64,000 bases of DNA from JACKFB01 sp041389525 (GCA_041389525.1 JAWKRR010000015.1:51009-115008); one strand, 5' to 3'. Positions 37,968 through 47,860 are shown, counted from the stretch's first letter. Notes: generated from the sequence alone by a model not told the origin. Numbers and translations: made by a program.

Positions 37968-40013
37968 CTAAGCCTCGTCGGCCTTCACCAGCGCCTGGAT
38001 GAAGGCCTTGAGCTGGCTGATCTTGAACGGCTTCGTCAGGCAGGGCCGGCGGACTCGGTCGAGGAAGGCTTGGCTGGCTTGGCCGATGGTGTCGCCTGTC
38101 ATGAAGGCGAGGCGTTCCACCATGGCGGGCCAGCGCTCGACGAGGATCTCGTAGAAGTCGGCGCCGGTGAGGCCCGCGGGCAGGCGCAGGTCGGTCAGGA
38201 TGGCGTCGAACTCGTCGGTCTGGAGGATGCGGACGGCCTCCTCGACGGTCTCGGCGGAGACGACGTCGCACCAGCGGGCCAAGGAGCGCGCGGTGAGCGA
38301 GAGGATCGCGGGCTCATCGTCGACCACCAGCAGGCGGGGCCGACCGTCGAACTGTATCGGCACGTCCACGGTCTCGCCGACGCCCGGGAGGGCTGGGAGG
38401 TCGACCTCGGCGCGCTTGGCCTCCGGGAGGCGGACGGTGAGGCGCGCGCCGGCGGTTGGGAGGTTCTCGGCGTAAAGCTCGCCCTCGTGCTCGTGGACGA
38501 TGCCGTAGCAGATGCTGAGGCCCAGGCCCGTGCCCTTGCCGATGGGTTTGGTCGTGTAGAAGGGGTCGAACATGCGCGCCGGATCCGAGATGCCGGGGCC
38601 GGTGTCGGTGACCTCGATCTTCTGGTAGCCGTCCTCGCGCGTGACGCGGATGGCGACGTGGTTGGCGCCGTCTCCCATGTGGGTCGCGTCGACCGCGTTG
38701 TCGACGATGTTGGTCACGACCTGGGTCAGGGCGTGCTGAGAGCCGATGAGCGGCGGCAGGTCAGGCGGCACCTGAACCGAGAAGGTCACGTCGGCGGTCT
38801 TTCGCGGGGCGATGGCGGCCACGACCTCCTTGATGACCTGCGAGAGGTGGACGGCCTCGGGGCGGATGCGCTCGTGGTGGGCGAACTTGAGCAGGTCCTC
38901 GACGATGCGGCCGCAGCGACGCGAGTGGGTCAGCACCTGCTCGACGGAGGCCCGGTGGTGGGCGGGCAGCGGGGCGGTCTCGAAGAGGAGCTCCGCGTAG
39001 CCGATGACCACGGTCAGGGGGTTGTTGAGCTCGTGGGCGATGCCGGCGACGAACTGGCCGACCGCCGAGAGCTTCTCAGCCTGTTGGACGCGGCTGGCGA
39101 GCTGCTGCCGCTCCTCTTCGAGCGCCAGCTCGCGGGTGCGGTCGCGGACGATGAGGACCCACCCGGAGAGGCGATCGCCGCCGTCGAGCAGGGGCGTGGC
39201 CAGGATGCGCGAGGCGATGGGGCCCTCGTGGCCGAGCACGTGGACCTCCACGGCGTCGCCCCGGGCTTGGAGGCGGGCGCTGAGGTGCTCCTCGACGACG
39301 CGGCGATCCTCGGGCGCGATGGAGTCCAGCATCAGGCCGCCAGGCTTGGCGCGCCCGCCGGTGACGTCGGAGAGCGGGCCGTTGACGTGCTGAAAGCGGC
39401 CGTCGTAGTCGACCAGCGCCATGCCGAGCTCGGCGCGCTCGACCAGGGTCAGGTAGGTCTGCTCCGACGTGCGAACCGAGTCGTGGAGGCGGGCGTTCTC
39501 GAGCAGCATCGCGCCCTGGGACGCGATGACCGCGAAGATGGGGGCGAGCGCGTCGATGCGGTCCGGGTCGAGGTCGCAGAGGGTGACCAGGCGGAAGACC
39601 GGCGGGGGCGCGCCCTCGAAGGCGCTGGCGTGGCGCTCGACCGAGAGCGGCAGCAGGTGCAGGACCGTGTCCGGTGGGGCGGAGACGGCGAGGGCGGAGG
39701 GCGGGACCGTGACGGGCTGCGCGAGGGAGAGGGCGCGCAGGACGGCGGGGTCGGCGAGCCAGTCGTGGGGCGCGAAGTCGGAGGCGCTGAGTCCGCGGGC
39801 GGCGAGGAGGCCTGGGACGGCGTCGGTGGCGGTGACGACGAGGATGGCCGTGGCCCGCGCGCCGAGGGCGGCGTCGGCCAAGGCGCAGAGGGACGCGGCC
39901 ACCTCCGCCGGACCCGCGGGGTCGATCAGGCGTGCCCGCGCGAGGTCGTCGAAGCCGGCGCGCATCGTCTCCAACGCGGTGGCCGGGTGGGTCTGGGATG
40001 ACGAGGTGCTCAT
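37968..40013 (-). CDS. Hybrid sensor histidine kinase with PAS and receiver domains
   Basis: 681 aa. Order: a GAF-like N-terminal sensor region (~30-180), PAS (~185-300, LVERAELGMALVDYDGRFQHVN), coiled linker, HisKA with the phospho-acceptor His in GIAHELNNPLTVVIGYAELL (~335), HATPase_c with N box (NIVDNAVDAT), G1 (VTDTGPGI) and G2 (GKGTGLGLSICYGI), and a C-terminal receiver domain (LLVVDDEPAIL; acceptor Asp in AILTDLRLP; TKPF). No membrane helix is visible, so it is a cytoplasmic NtrB-like kinase. ATG 40013 has GAGG 7 nt upstream and overlaps the PrsW-like stop as ATGA. Ligand and partner unknown. Confidence 0.93.
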   Translation of the reverse strand: MSTSSSQTHPATALETMRAGFDDLARARLIDPAGPAEVAASLCALADAALGARATAILVVTATDAVPGLLAARGLSASDFAPHDWLADPAVLRALSLAQPVTVPPSALAVSAPPDTVLHLLPLSVERHASAFEGAPPPVFRLVTLCDLDPDRIDALAPIFAVIASQGAMLLENARLHDSVRTSEQTYLTLVERAELGMALVDYDGRFQHVNGPLSDVTGGRAKPGGLMLDSIAPEDRRVVEEHLSARLQARGDAVEVHVLGHEGPIASRILATPLLDGGDRLSGWVLIVRDRTRELALEEERQQLASRVQQAEKLSAVGQFVAGIAHELNNPLTVVIGYAELLFETAPLPAHHRASVEQVLTHSRRCGRIVEDLLKFAHHERIRPEAVHLSQVIKEVVAAIAPRKTADVTFSVQVPPDLPPLIGSQHALTQVVTNIVDNAVDATHMGDGANHVAIRVTREDGYQKIEVTDTGPGISDPARMFDPFYTTKPIGKGTGLGLSICYGIVHEHEGELYAENLPTAGARLTVRLPEAKRAEVDLPALPGVGETVDVPIQFDGRPRLLVVDDEPAILSLTARSLARWCDVVSAETVEEAVRILQTDEFDAILTDLRLPAGLTGADFYEILVERWPAMVERLAFMTGDTIGQASQAFLDRVRRPCLTKPFKISQLKAFIQALVKADEA

Positions 40014-40718
40014 GGGTGGGCCTCGGAGTGGTCTGGCGGCGGGCTTGGTGCGGTCTGGCGCAGCTTGGGGATCGCGACCATCAGCCAAAGCCAGAGGATG
40101 AACACCAGCGGCAGGACAGCGCTCGGTGGCATGTCGTGGGACAGCAAGATGTAGTCGTAGAGGCCGTGATAGACGAAGGAGAGGATCAGGCCGATCCCCA
40201 GCCAGAAGGCTCGGCGGCTCTCGCGGGTGTAGTAGAGCGAGAGGCCGACCTCCAGAAGCTCGAGAAGTATACGTGGTTGAAGGGCAGGGTGACCGCCTGG
40301 GTGCCAGACGACCTCGTCGGTGTCGATCATGTAGTACCAGTTCTCGATGGTGGCGAAACCCAGGGCAGCGGCGGCGGCGGTAGACGACACCCGTAGGCCG
40401 GGTTGACCTCCTAGAGCAGCGCAGCGAGCTAAGACAGCGTGAACTTCGCCATCTCCTCGACCGGGCCGATGGCGAAGATGCTGAACGCGAACTTCGAGCC
40501 TCGCTGGACCTGTCGATGGCGAGGCCCGCGTAAAAGCGGGCTGAACGAAGGGAACGCGAAGAACGTGAGCGCGAGGGCCCGGCCAGCGTCGCTGAGGAAG
40601 AACGATGACGGGCGTATAGCGGCGCGGCCCCGGAGTGGGCGCGGTAGTACCAGTAGGCGAGCCAGGAGATGCCGGGCGCGAAGCTGGCGAGGAAGATGCT
40701 GAGGATCGACGGGCTCAC
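40010..40718 (-). pseudogene. PrsW-like membrane protease gene with several frameshifts
   Basis: Pieces of a PrsW family (CAAX-like intramembrane protease) protein lie in three frames: MSPSILSIFLASFAPGISWLAYWYY (GTG 40718), then a frame with FAFSIFAIGPVEEMAKF (the EExxK motif, conserved catalytic Glu pair) ending at 40429, then AAAAALGFATIENWYYM (ExxxW/ENxxY motif) to the stop at 40010-40012. At least two to three indels separate them. All expected motifs are present in the right order, so the protein is recognisable but not translatable as read. It overlaps the kinase start (ATGA) and follows the desulfhydrase closely, suggesting an operon. Sequencing error is as likely as true decay. Confidence 0.7.
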
Positions 40719-40738
40719 GGGGCTCGCGTGGCGAGTGA

Positions 40739-41718
40739 TCAGAGGAGCGGGGCCACTGGCGGCGGCGAAGAGGCTGAAGAGGCCTGGTGTGGACGAAGAG
40801 TACGCGCGGCCCCAAGGCGCCGGTGGGTGCGAGCTCGACCACGGCGCGGAAGGCTTTGAGGGTGTAGACGGGGTCGAGGACCAGGCCGTCGAGGCGGGCC
40901 GTGTCGCGCAGCAAGGCGAGCTCGTCGGAGGTCGACAGCGCGTAGCCGCGACCCTGAAATCCCTCGATGATGTCGAGGTCTTCGGCCCGCGGCGGCGCGA
41001 GTCCGAAGTGCTGCTGGGCGTCGGCCGCGATCTGCGCGGCGATGCCCAGGAAGGTGGGGCGATCGTCGCAGACCGCGATCCCTACGGTGCGGACTGGGAG
41101 ATCGAGGGCACGAAAGCCCAGCGCGAGGCCGGCGACCGTGCCGCCGGAGCCGGTGGCGACCACCACCGCGGAGGGGAGGGCGCCCGCGCACTGCTCGGCG
41201 ATCTCGGCGGCCGCGTGGACGTAGCCCAGGGCGCCAAGCGCGTTGGAGCCGCCCTCGGGCACGATGAACGGGCGGTTTCGGAGGCGGCGCGGATGGCCGC
41301 CGCGATCGCGTCCATCCGCCGCTCGCGGTCGCGATATCCGGCTGGATCGCACAGGTGAATCGTCGCGCCCGCGAGGCGATCGAGCAGCACGTTCCCGGTC
41401 GGCGGCAGCCTGAGGCGACGCCCGTGGGCGTGCGCAGCAGGAGCACCGGCTGCATGCCGAGCTGGGCGGCGGCCAAGGCCGTCGCGCGGCAGTGATTCGA
41501 CTGCACGCCGCCGCAGGTCACGACGTGGGTGGCGCCGTCGGCAACCGCCCGCGCCAGCAAGAACTCCAGCTTGCGGATCTTGTTGCCGCTGAGGTGGCTG
41601 CCCGTGAGGTCGTCGCGCTTCTAATCGACACCTCGCAGCCCAGCGCCTCCGTGAGGCGTGGCATCCGCTGGATCGGCGTGGGCAAATGGGCTAGCGGCAG
41701 GCGTTCGGGCAGCGTCAT
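40739..41718 (-). pseudogene. D-cysteine desulfhydrase / ACC-deaminase family gene with several frameshifts
   Basis: Fragments in successive frames reconstruct a PLP-dependent tryptophan-synthase-beta-like enzyme: MTLPERLPLAHLPTPIQRMP (ATG 41718); KRDDLTGSHLSGNKIRKLEFLLARA with the PLP Lys in GNK; CGGVQSNHCRATALAAAQLG (catalytic Ser-Asn-His); LPPTGNVLLDRLAGATIH; FIVPEGGSNALGALGYV; SAVVVATGSGGTVAGLALG; VLFVHT near the end. Frames change near 41625, 41410, 41275 and 40795. Substrate (D-cysteine versus 1-aminocyclopropane-1-carboxylate) cannot be told here. Every conserved block survives, which argues for indel errors in the read or very recent decay. Confidence 0.72.
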
Positions 41719-41883
41719 CCGGCCATGCTAGCGCCATTGTCCGCGCGTTGCACCGGTGCCTGAAGCCGCGCCTGGCAAGCGCTTGCCCTGTCGCGAGGGT
41801 GCTGGAGTGCCGCCGGGCCTCGCGCTCCTTGCCTGGCGCGGCGCGCGCGATAGTCAGGGGCGCCTTCTACGGGGAGCGGTTTG

Positions 41884-43215
41884 ATGGCTCAGGTTCAGGC
41901 GCGTGTGCTCAAGGGATTCAGGGACTATCTGCCTGAAGCCGACATCCCGCGGCAGGCCATGCTGCGAAAGGTCGTGGCGGTCTTCGAGTCCTTCGGGTTC
42001 GGTCCGCTGACGACGCCGGCGCTCGAGTACGCCGACATCCTCACGGGCAAGTATGGCGAGGAGGGCGACCAGCTGCTCTACCGCTTCGCCGACAACGGCG
42101 GCCGCGACGTGGCGCTGCGCTACGACCTGACGGTGCCGCTGGCCCGCGTGGTGGCGCAGCATCGCTCGCTGGATATGCCCTTTCGTCGCTACCAGGTCGC
42201 GCCGGTGTGGCGCGCTGAGAAGCCTGGCCGCGGGCGATTCCGCGAGTTCCTCCAGTGCGACGTCGACATCGTGGGCGAGGCGAGCGTGCGCGCCGACGCC
42301 GAGTGCATGATGGTCGGTCTGGAGGTCCTCGAGGCCCTCGGCGTGCCGGGCTTCGTGATGCGCGTGAACAACCGGAAGATCCTCGACGGCCTGCTGGACC
42401 GCATCGGCGTCGAGGGCCGCGAGCGCCGCCACGCCGTGCTCCGCGTGATGGACAAGCTGCCGAAGATCGGGCGCGAGGGCGTCGAGGCCGAGCTCAGCGC
42501 CGAGGTCGGGCTGGCCTCCGAGGCGCAGACCTTGCTCTTCGAGGTGCTGGGGCGCCCGGTCGTCGGGAGCGCGGGCGTTCGCGAGCTGGCGGACACGGTC
42601 GGCGGCACCGAGGCCGGCCGACAAGGCATCGCCGAGCTGTGCGAGTTGCTGGACATCGTGAGCGCGGCGGGTCGCGGCGACCACGTCGAGGTGGACCTGA
42701 GCATCGCGCGTGGCCTGGACTACTACACCGGCACCATCTACGAGACCTTCGTGCGCGGTCGCGAGGAGTTCGGCAGCGTCATGTCTGGCGGGCGCTACGA
42801 CACCCTGCTCGGGATGTTCCTGCGCGACTCGATCCCGGCGGTCGGCATCAGCTTGGGCATCGACCGGCTGGTGAGCCTGCTGACCGATCTCGAGCTGGTG
42901 TCCTCCCGAGGGAGCACCGCTGACGTGTACATCGCGGTGCTCGACGATGAGGGCTACGGGGGGATGGTCGAGGCGGCCATGGCCCTGCGGCGCGCGGGGC
43001 TGGGGGCCGAGATGTCGCTGGTCTCGGGAAAGCTCGGCAAGCAGTTCCGAGCGGCCGAGAAGAAGGGCTACCGTTTCGTGGTCCTGCAGGGCCCCGACGA
43101 GCGTGCGGCCGGCAAATTGGCGCTCAAGGACCTTCAGACGGGCGAGCAGGCGACCGTCACCGCGGAAGAGGCGGTGACGCGCGTGCGTTCCGCCCAGACC
43201 GAGGCCGCGAAGTAG
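41884..43215 (+). CDS. hisS: Histidyl-tRNA synthetase
   Basis: 443 aa, class II synthetase charging tRNA-His. Seen: N-terminal KGFRDYLPEADIPRQAM, motif 1 region (FGFGPLTTPALEYADIL), RYDLTVPLARVVAQ, motif 2 FRRYQVAPVWRAEKPGRGRFREFLQCDVD, the histidine A/B loops RGLDYYTGTIYE and motif 3 region GGRYDTLLGMF...VGISLGIDRL, then the anticodon-binding domain (VYIAVLDDEGYGGMVEAAMALRRAGL). ATG 41884 has GGGGAG ~7-9 nt upstream; a TTG directly precedes it in frame. Confidence 0.96.
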   Translation: MAQVQARVLKGFRDYLPEADIPRQAMLRKVVAVFESFGFGPLTTPALEYADILTGKYGEEGDQLLYRFADNGGRDVALRYDLTVPLARVVAQHRSLDMPFRRYQVAPVWRAEKPGRGRFREFLQCDVDIVGEASVRADAECMMVGLEVLEALGVPGFVMRVNNRKILDGLLDRIGVEGRERRHAVLRVMDKLPKIGREGVEAELSAEVGLASEAQTLLFEVLGRPVVGSAGVRELADTVGGTEAGRQGIAELCELLDIVSAAGRGDHVEVDLSIARGLDYYTGTIYETFVRGREEFGSVMSGGRYDTLLGMFLRDSIPAVGISLGIDRLVSLLTDLELVSSRGSTADVYIAVLDDEGYGGMVEAAMALRRAGLGAEMSLVSGKLGKQFRAAEKKGYRFVVLQGPDERAAGKLALKDLQTGEQATVTAEEAVTRVRSAQTEAAK

Positions 43216-43308
43216 GTCCCGGCTCGTGACCGACGTGGTGTGGTGCGGCATCCTTGGCAGCCCACCCCCGGCCCGTCGGGACCCACGCCCAGACCGCCAG
43301 GAGCTCTG

Positions 43309-44472
43309 TTGAGGCCAGACCACGCACCAAACTCGCAGAGTTCAGCGCGCGTGGGGCGCTGCGCCGCCGTGCTCGGTCTGCTCGCGGTGTGGGCGCTCGC
43401 CGGCTGCGCGAGCGGGCGCGGCGTGGTCGCAATGGACGCCATGCACCTCGCGGCTATCGACGTCGACGGGACGCGGCGGGTCGAGGTGCTGGACCCGGAG
43501 GTGCTGTTCCGAGAGGGCGGCCAGGCCTTCGAGGCCGAGGAGTTCCTCACCGCGGCGCGCCGCTACGCGCTCATCGTCGAGCACTTCCCCGACAGCCGCT
43601 TTGGCGACGTGGCCCGCTTTAACGCGGGGCTCTCCTTCGCCAAAGCCGGGCGGTGTGCCGACGGCTTGCCCTTCCTGGAGTCGGCCGCTGAGCGCACCGC
43701 CGGCTCGAAAGACGCCCACGACGCCCTCTTTCAGACCGCGGTGTGTCACGAGACGCTTGGGCGATGGGACGCCGCGATCGCGGTGCTCGACCGGATCTTG
43801 CGACCGGAACATGCGGGCATCGTGACGGCCGACCGCATCGAGGCCCTGACCCGCCGCGGGCAAGCGCAGCAGCAGCTTGGCGACCTGGCCGTGGCTGAGC
43901 GCGACTACACTGAGGCGCTGCGGGAGTACCGGCACCACCTCGACGATCGCTCGCTGGTCGCCAACTACTACGTCTCACAGGCCCAATTTCAGATCGGCGA
44001 GATCTATCGCGAGCTCTTCCGGGCGATCCGCTTTCGGCTGCCCCTGGACAGCATGGCGCGGGACCTGGAGGACAAGTCGAACCTCTTCCTGAAGGCCCAG
44101 AACGCCTACCTCAAGACGTTGCGGCTGCAGCACCCCCGCGTGGCGGTCGTCAGCGGCTACCGCCTGGGCTCGCTCTACGAGTCGATGCATGACGACATGA
44201 TGGCCGCCGAGGTCCCCGGCGACCTGTCGCGCGAAGAGATCGACATCTACTACGAGGAGCTTCGCAAGCACGTGCGCCCGCTCATCGTGCGCGCCATCGA
44301 CATTTACGAGCGCAACGTGCAGCTCGGCCGCCGAATGGGGGGCGCCGGGGACGAGTGGGTGCGGAAGACCGAGGCCAGCCTGGCTCGACTTCGGGAGATC
44401 CTCGGGGAGAACGCCAGCCGCGAGGCCCTAGCCAGGGTCCGCGAGTCGACCGCGAGCCCCGACGAGCCCTGA
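43309..44472 (+). CDS. Tetratricopeptide-repeat lipoprotein
   Basis: About 387 aa. Signal peptide with lipobox (VWALAGC, Cys near residue 30 of the mature start), then helical repeat pairs of TPR type: FREGGQAFEAEEFLTAARRYALIVEHFPDSRFGDVARFNAGLSFAKAG and several more to ~residue 270 (e.g. LDDRSLVANYYVSQAQFQIGEIYREL), then a helical C-terminus. Probably an envelope assembly or scaffold lipoprotein, in the style of BamD/YbgF-like proteins; no specific role supported. Start is uncertain: TTG 43309 has AGGAG 5 nt upstream, while a GTG at 43240 would add an unlikely 23 residues. Co-directional with hisS; convergent with the PpiD-like gene 72 nt away. Confidence 0.75.
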   Translation: MRPDHAPNSQSSARVGRCAAVLGLLAVWALAGCASGRGVVAMDAMHLAAIDVDGTRRVEVLDPEVLFREGGQAFEAEEFLTAARRYALIVEHFPDSRFGDVARFNAGLSFAKAGRCADGLPFLESAAERTAGSKDAHDALFQTAVCHETLGRWDAAIAVLDRILRPEHAGIVTADRIEALTRRGQAQQQLGDLAVAERDYTEALREYRHHLDDRSLVANYYVSQAQFQIGEIYRELFRAIRFRLPLDSMARDLEDKSNLFLKAQNAYLKTLRLQHPRVAVVSGYRLGSLYESMHDDMMAAEVPGDLSREEIDIYYEELRKHVRPLIVRAIDIYERNVQLGRRMGGAGDEWVRKTEASLARLREILGENASREALARVRESTASPDEP

Positions 44473-44544
44473 GCGGGTCGCAGGGTCCGCGGGGATCCGG
44501 CGACCGGCACCCCGCGAACTCTCCATGCGCGTCAGCTCGGCTGA

Positions 44545-46587
44545 CTACTCGGCGGCGGGCGCGGCCGCGGGGGCCTCGCCTTCGACGGGGACCGCGGGCA
44601 CGCCCTCGGCGCCCGGCAGCACGCCGCCGGCGTCGCGGAAGGCGTCCAGGTCCTGCTTGACCCGGTCGCGCCACGCCTCGGTGAACTCGATGTCGCCCGC
44701 GTCGGCGCTCTTGCGAAGCAGCTCGTCGTACCAGCCGCGGTAGAAGAGCTTCTGCTTCTCGCGCAAGAGCTGGTCGCGGACGCCCGCGCCGTCCTCGTCA
44801 GTGGCCTCCTCGCGGCCGGCGAGCCGGGCGACGACGAGCTTCTTGCCGCCGTCGACCGAGTACACCTTGGCGAGCACGGGGGACTCCGTGGTCGCGGCGA
44901 AGGCGGCGCGCGCGAGATCCTCTGCGGCGCCCAGGCCGGGGACCTGTCCGGCCTCGGCGGCGGCCCCGAGGGCGCCGGCGGGGAGACGCGCGAACATGCC
45001 GGTCGAGCGCATGGACAGGCCGCCGTCCTCGGCGCCGTGGGCGGCGTTCACCGCGTCCGCGACATCTTCCAGGGACTTGGCGGTGTCGGCCTTCGCGGCA
45101 GCGAGGACCTCGTCGGCGATGGCCTGCTGCGACTCGGCGGCCTTCTCGGCGCGGTACAGCTTCTCGGTGATCTCCATCCGGACATCGGCGAGGCCCTTCG
45201 ACTCCGCGGCCAGGCGCGAGTCGACGCGGAGAATCCAGAAGCCGCTGTCGACCTCGATGACGCCCGAGATCTGGCCCGGCTGCAGCGCGAAGACCGCGTC
45301 GGCGGCCTCGGTGCCAAACGGCCAGCGGCCCATCTCGTCCTTGGTCCGCGGCTCGGGGAAGAGGCCTCCGTCTTCCTTGGTGGCGGCGTGGTCACTGTAG
45401 GTGGTCGCGGCGGCCTCAAAGGCCTCGACGGCGACGGTGCCCTCCACCGGGGCGGCGGGGGCCACGGCGACCGGGGCGGGAGCGGCGGCAGGAGCCTCCT
45501 CGCCCTCCGCACCTTCGACCGCCTCGCCCTCGGCGACCGCGGGGGCCTCGCCCTCGGGCGCGGCGGCAGGCTGCTCAGCGGGGACCGGCGGCGCAGGCGC
45601 AGGCGCAGCCGGCGCGGCGGCCTTCAGCTCGCCCAGGGCGGTCTCCGCCTTGGCTCGCGCGTCGTCGCGCTCCTTCTGAAGCTCGGCCTTCTTGGTCTCG
45701 TCGGTCTCGCGCTCGATGACGGCGCGGTTGGTCGCCTTCACCTGAATGCCGCGCACCACCACGCGCTCGGCCTTGTTGTACTCGGCCGAGTGCTCGTCAT
45801 AGTAGGCGCTGACCTTGTCCTGGTTGGCCGCAAGCCACGGGGCGAGGATCTCGTCGGACACGGCGACCAGCGGGGCGGCGGCGGCCGCATCGACGACCAC
45901 CAGCTCGAGATCCACCTTTTCGCCGCTGGCTTTGCGGTGAAATGCGAGCTCAGCGTCGGAGACGCCCACACCGGCGACCAGGACCGAGATGAGCTTCTCG
46001 CGCAGCATCTCGTCGCGCAGGAAGCCCTCGAAGCGGGCCGGGCTGGTCCCGAGCTGGAAGCGCACGAAGCTCTCGTAGCGCTCGCGGAGGAACTCGCCTG
46101 TCTTGGGATCGAACCAGCCGTCGTCGGCGAGGAGGCGCTCGCTGAGCTCTTGGTCGCTGACCGAGAGGCCGGCCGCGCGCGCCTCGGCGGCCACCAGCAG
46201 CGTCTCGGCGAGGTCGTACATGACCTTCTCGGACTTGATGGGGCTGACCCGCTGCGCGTCCTGAGTGAAGTCACCGAACGCCATCGGGACGCCCAGCTGC
46301 GGGAAGCGCGTCGAGTAGTAGGCGAAACGGCGCTGGAGCGCGCGGAAGTCGTTGGCGGTCGGCGCGGGCGGGTCGACGGTCACGGCCTCGGCCATGTTGA
46401 AGAGGGAGGCGTCGATCACCGCGCCGTGGACCTCTGCAAACTCAGCCGTCAGCGCGGCCGGACCGCGGGAACCGCAGGCCTCGCCGGGGGTGATCGTGTT
46501 GAACGTGAACACGAACACGACAATGATGATCGAGAAGAGCAGGTAGATGATGAACGAGCGCGTGTTGCTGCGCAGAATGTCGAGCAT
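44545..46587 (-). CDS. PpiD/SurA-like peptidyl-prolyl isomerase chaperone
   Basis: 680 aa. One N-terminal membrane anchor (residues ~12-32, SFIIYLLFSIIIVVFVFTF), then a SurA_N-like helical domain (LSVSDQELSERLLADDGWFDPKTGEFLRERYESFVRFQLG is a classic parvulin-chaperone motif), then a PpiC-type region split by an Ala/Pro/Glu low-complexity insert (residues ~310-395), resuming with SDHAATKEDGGLFPEP...FALQPGQISGVIEVDSGFWILRV, and a C-terminal helical part with an Ala/Pro tail. Layout matches inner-membrane-anchored PpiD, which helps outer-membrane proteins fold in the periplasm; the window has several such proteins. The insert may have inactivated or merely spaced the isomerase fold. AGGT lies ~9 nt before the ATG. 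Divergent from mreB. Confidence 0.85.
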   Translation of the reverse strand: MLDILRSNTRSFIIYLLFSIIIVVFVFTFNTITPGEACGSRGPAALTAEFAEVHGAVIDASLFNMAEAVTVDPPAPTANDFRALQRRFAYYSTRFPQLGVPMAFGDFTQDAQRVSPIKSEKVMYDLAETLLVAAEARAAGLSVSDQELSERLLADDGWFDPKTGEFLRERYESFVRFQLGTSPARFEGFLRDEMLREKLISVLVAGVGVSDAELAFHRKASGEKVDLELVVVDAAAAAPLVAVSDEILAPWLAANQDKVSAYYDEHSAEYNKAERVVVRGIQVKATNRAVIERETDETKKAELQKERDDARAKAETALGELKAAAPAAPAPAPPVPAEQPAAAPEGEAPAVAEGEAVEGAEGEEAPAAAPAPVAVAPAAPVEGTVAVEAFEAAATTYSDHAATKEDGGLFPEPRTKDEMGRWPFGTEAADAVFALQPGQISGVIEVDSGFWILRVDSRLAAESKGLADVRMEITEKLYRAEKAAESQQAIADEVLAAAKADTAKSLEDVADAVNAAHGAEDGGLSMRSTGMFARLPAGALGAAAEAGQVPGLGAAEDLARAAFAATTESPVLAKVYSVDGGKKLVVARLAGREEATDEDGAGVRDQLLREKQKLFYRGWYDELLRKSADAGDIEFTEAWRDRVKQDLDAFRDAGGVLPGAEGVPAVPVEGEAPAAAPAAE

Positions 46588-46785
46588 GGTGAGCTACCTG
46601 CTTGAAATGATTGGCTTTCCGGCCGGTCCGCCGAGGGAGCGGGATGCTAGCTCAGCGCCGGCCTGTACGTCAACAACGACGGGAGTTTCCAGCGGCTTGG
46701 TGGCTTCCCGTGGCCAGCGCGCCCGCGATGTAGCGTCACCGCGTGCTTTCTGCTAGATGAGCGCTCGCTTCGGCCCTGGAAATGA

Positions 46786-47820
46786 ATGCTGGACTGGCTC
46801 TACGACCTCTTCTCGAACGACCTCGCCATCGACCTCGGGACCGCGAACACCCTGATCTACGTCAAGGGGAAGGGCATCGTCTCGTGTGAGCCCTCGGTGG
46901 TCGCCGTTCAGAAGGACGCGCGAGGCTCGCGGCGCGTGCTGGCGGTCGGCAAGGACGCCAAGGAGATGCTGGGGCGCACGCCGGGCTCCATCGTGGCCAT
47001 CCGGCCCATGAAGGACGGCGTCATCGCCGACTTCGAGATCACCGAGGCGATGCTGCGCTACTTCATCCAGAAGGCGCACAACCGCCGGACCTTGGTGCGC
47101 CCGCGCATCATCATCTGTGTGCCCTACGGCATCACCGAGGTCGAGAAGCGCGCGGTCCGCGAGAGCGCTGAGGCCGCCAGCGCGCGCGAGGTCTACCTCA
47201 TTGAGGAGCCCATGGCCGCCGCCATCGGGGCCGGCCTGCCCATCACCGAGCCTTCGGGCAACATGATCGTCGACATCGGCGGTGGCACGACCGAGGTCGC
47301 CGTCATCAGCTTGGCCGGCATCGTCTACTCGAAGTCGATCAAGGTCGGCGGCGACAAGATGGACGAGGCGATCATCAATCACATCAAGCGGAAGTTCAAC
47401 CTGCTCACCGGTGAGCGCACCGCCGAGAACATCAAGTGCTCCATCGGAAACGCCTGGCCCACCGACGAGGTCATGACGATGGAGGTCAAGGGGCGCGACC
47501 TCGTGTCGGGCATCCCGAAGACCGTGACCATCAACTCCGATGAGGTGCGCGAGGCGCTGAGCGAGCCGCTGAACGCCATCGTCGACGCCGTGCGGCGGGC
47601 GCTCGAGGGCACACCGCCGGAGCTGGCTGCGGACATCGTGGACCGCGGCATCGTCATCGCGGGTGGCGGCGCGCTGCTGCGCAACATCGACGTGCTTCTG
47701 CGCGAGGAGACCGGGCTCCCGGTGACCATCGCGGAAGATCCGCTCAGCGCCGTCGTGTTAGGGAGCGGCCTGGCCCTCGACTCGTTGACGTTGCTCCGAG
47801 GCGTCGCGCTCCAGGATTGA
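46786..47820 (+). CDS. mreB: Rod-shape-determining actin homologue MreB
   Basis: 344 aa. Forms membrane-bound filaments that guide sidewall peptidoglycan synthesis. Seen: NDLAIDLGTANTLIYVKGKGIV (phosphate 1), the VPYGITEVEKRAVRESAEAA helix, EEPMAAAIGAGLPI, phosphate 2 IVDIGGGTTEVAVISL, and the adenosine loop IAGGGALLRNID. N-terminal MLDWLYDLF could be the amphipathic membrane-targeting helix. Two ATGs occur (46782 out of frame, 46786 in frame); GGAA precedes. First gene of the mreBCD-mrdA-rodA run. Confidence 0.97.
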   Translation: MLDWLYDLFSNDLAIDLGTANTLIYVKGKGIVSCEPSVVAVQKDARGSRRVLAVGKDAKEMLGRTPGSIVAIRPMKDGVIADFEITEAMLRYFIQKAHNRRTLVRPRIIICVPYGITEVEKRAVRESAEAASAREVYLIEEPMAAAIGAGLPITEPSGNMIVDIGGGTTEVAVISLAGIVYSKSIKVGGDKMDEAIINHIKRKFNLLTGERTAENIKCSIGNAWPTDEVMTMEVKGRDLVSGIPKTVTINSDEVREALSEPLNAIVDAVRRALEGTPPELAADIVDRGIVIAGGGALLRNIDVLLREETGLPVTIAEDPLSAVVLGSGLALDSLTLLRGVALQD

Positions 47821-47860
47821 CAGTCGCGGCACGCGCGGCCAACACCCACCGAGCAGCCTT

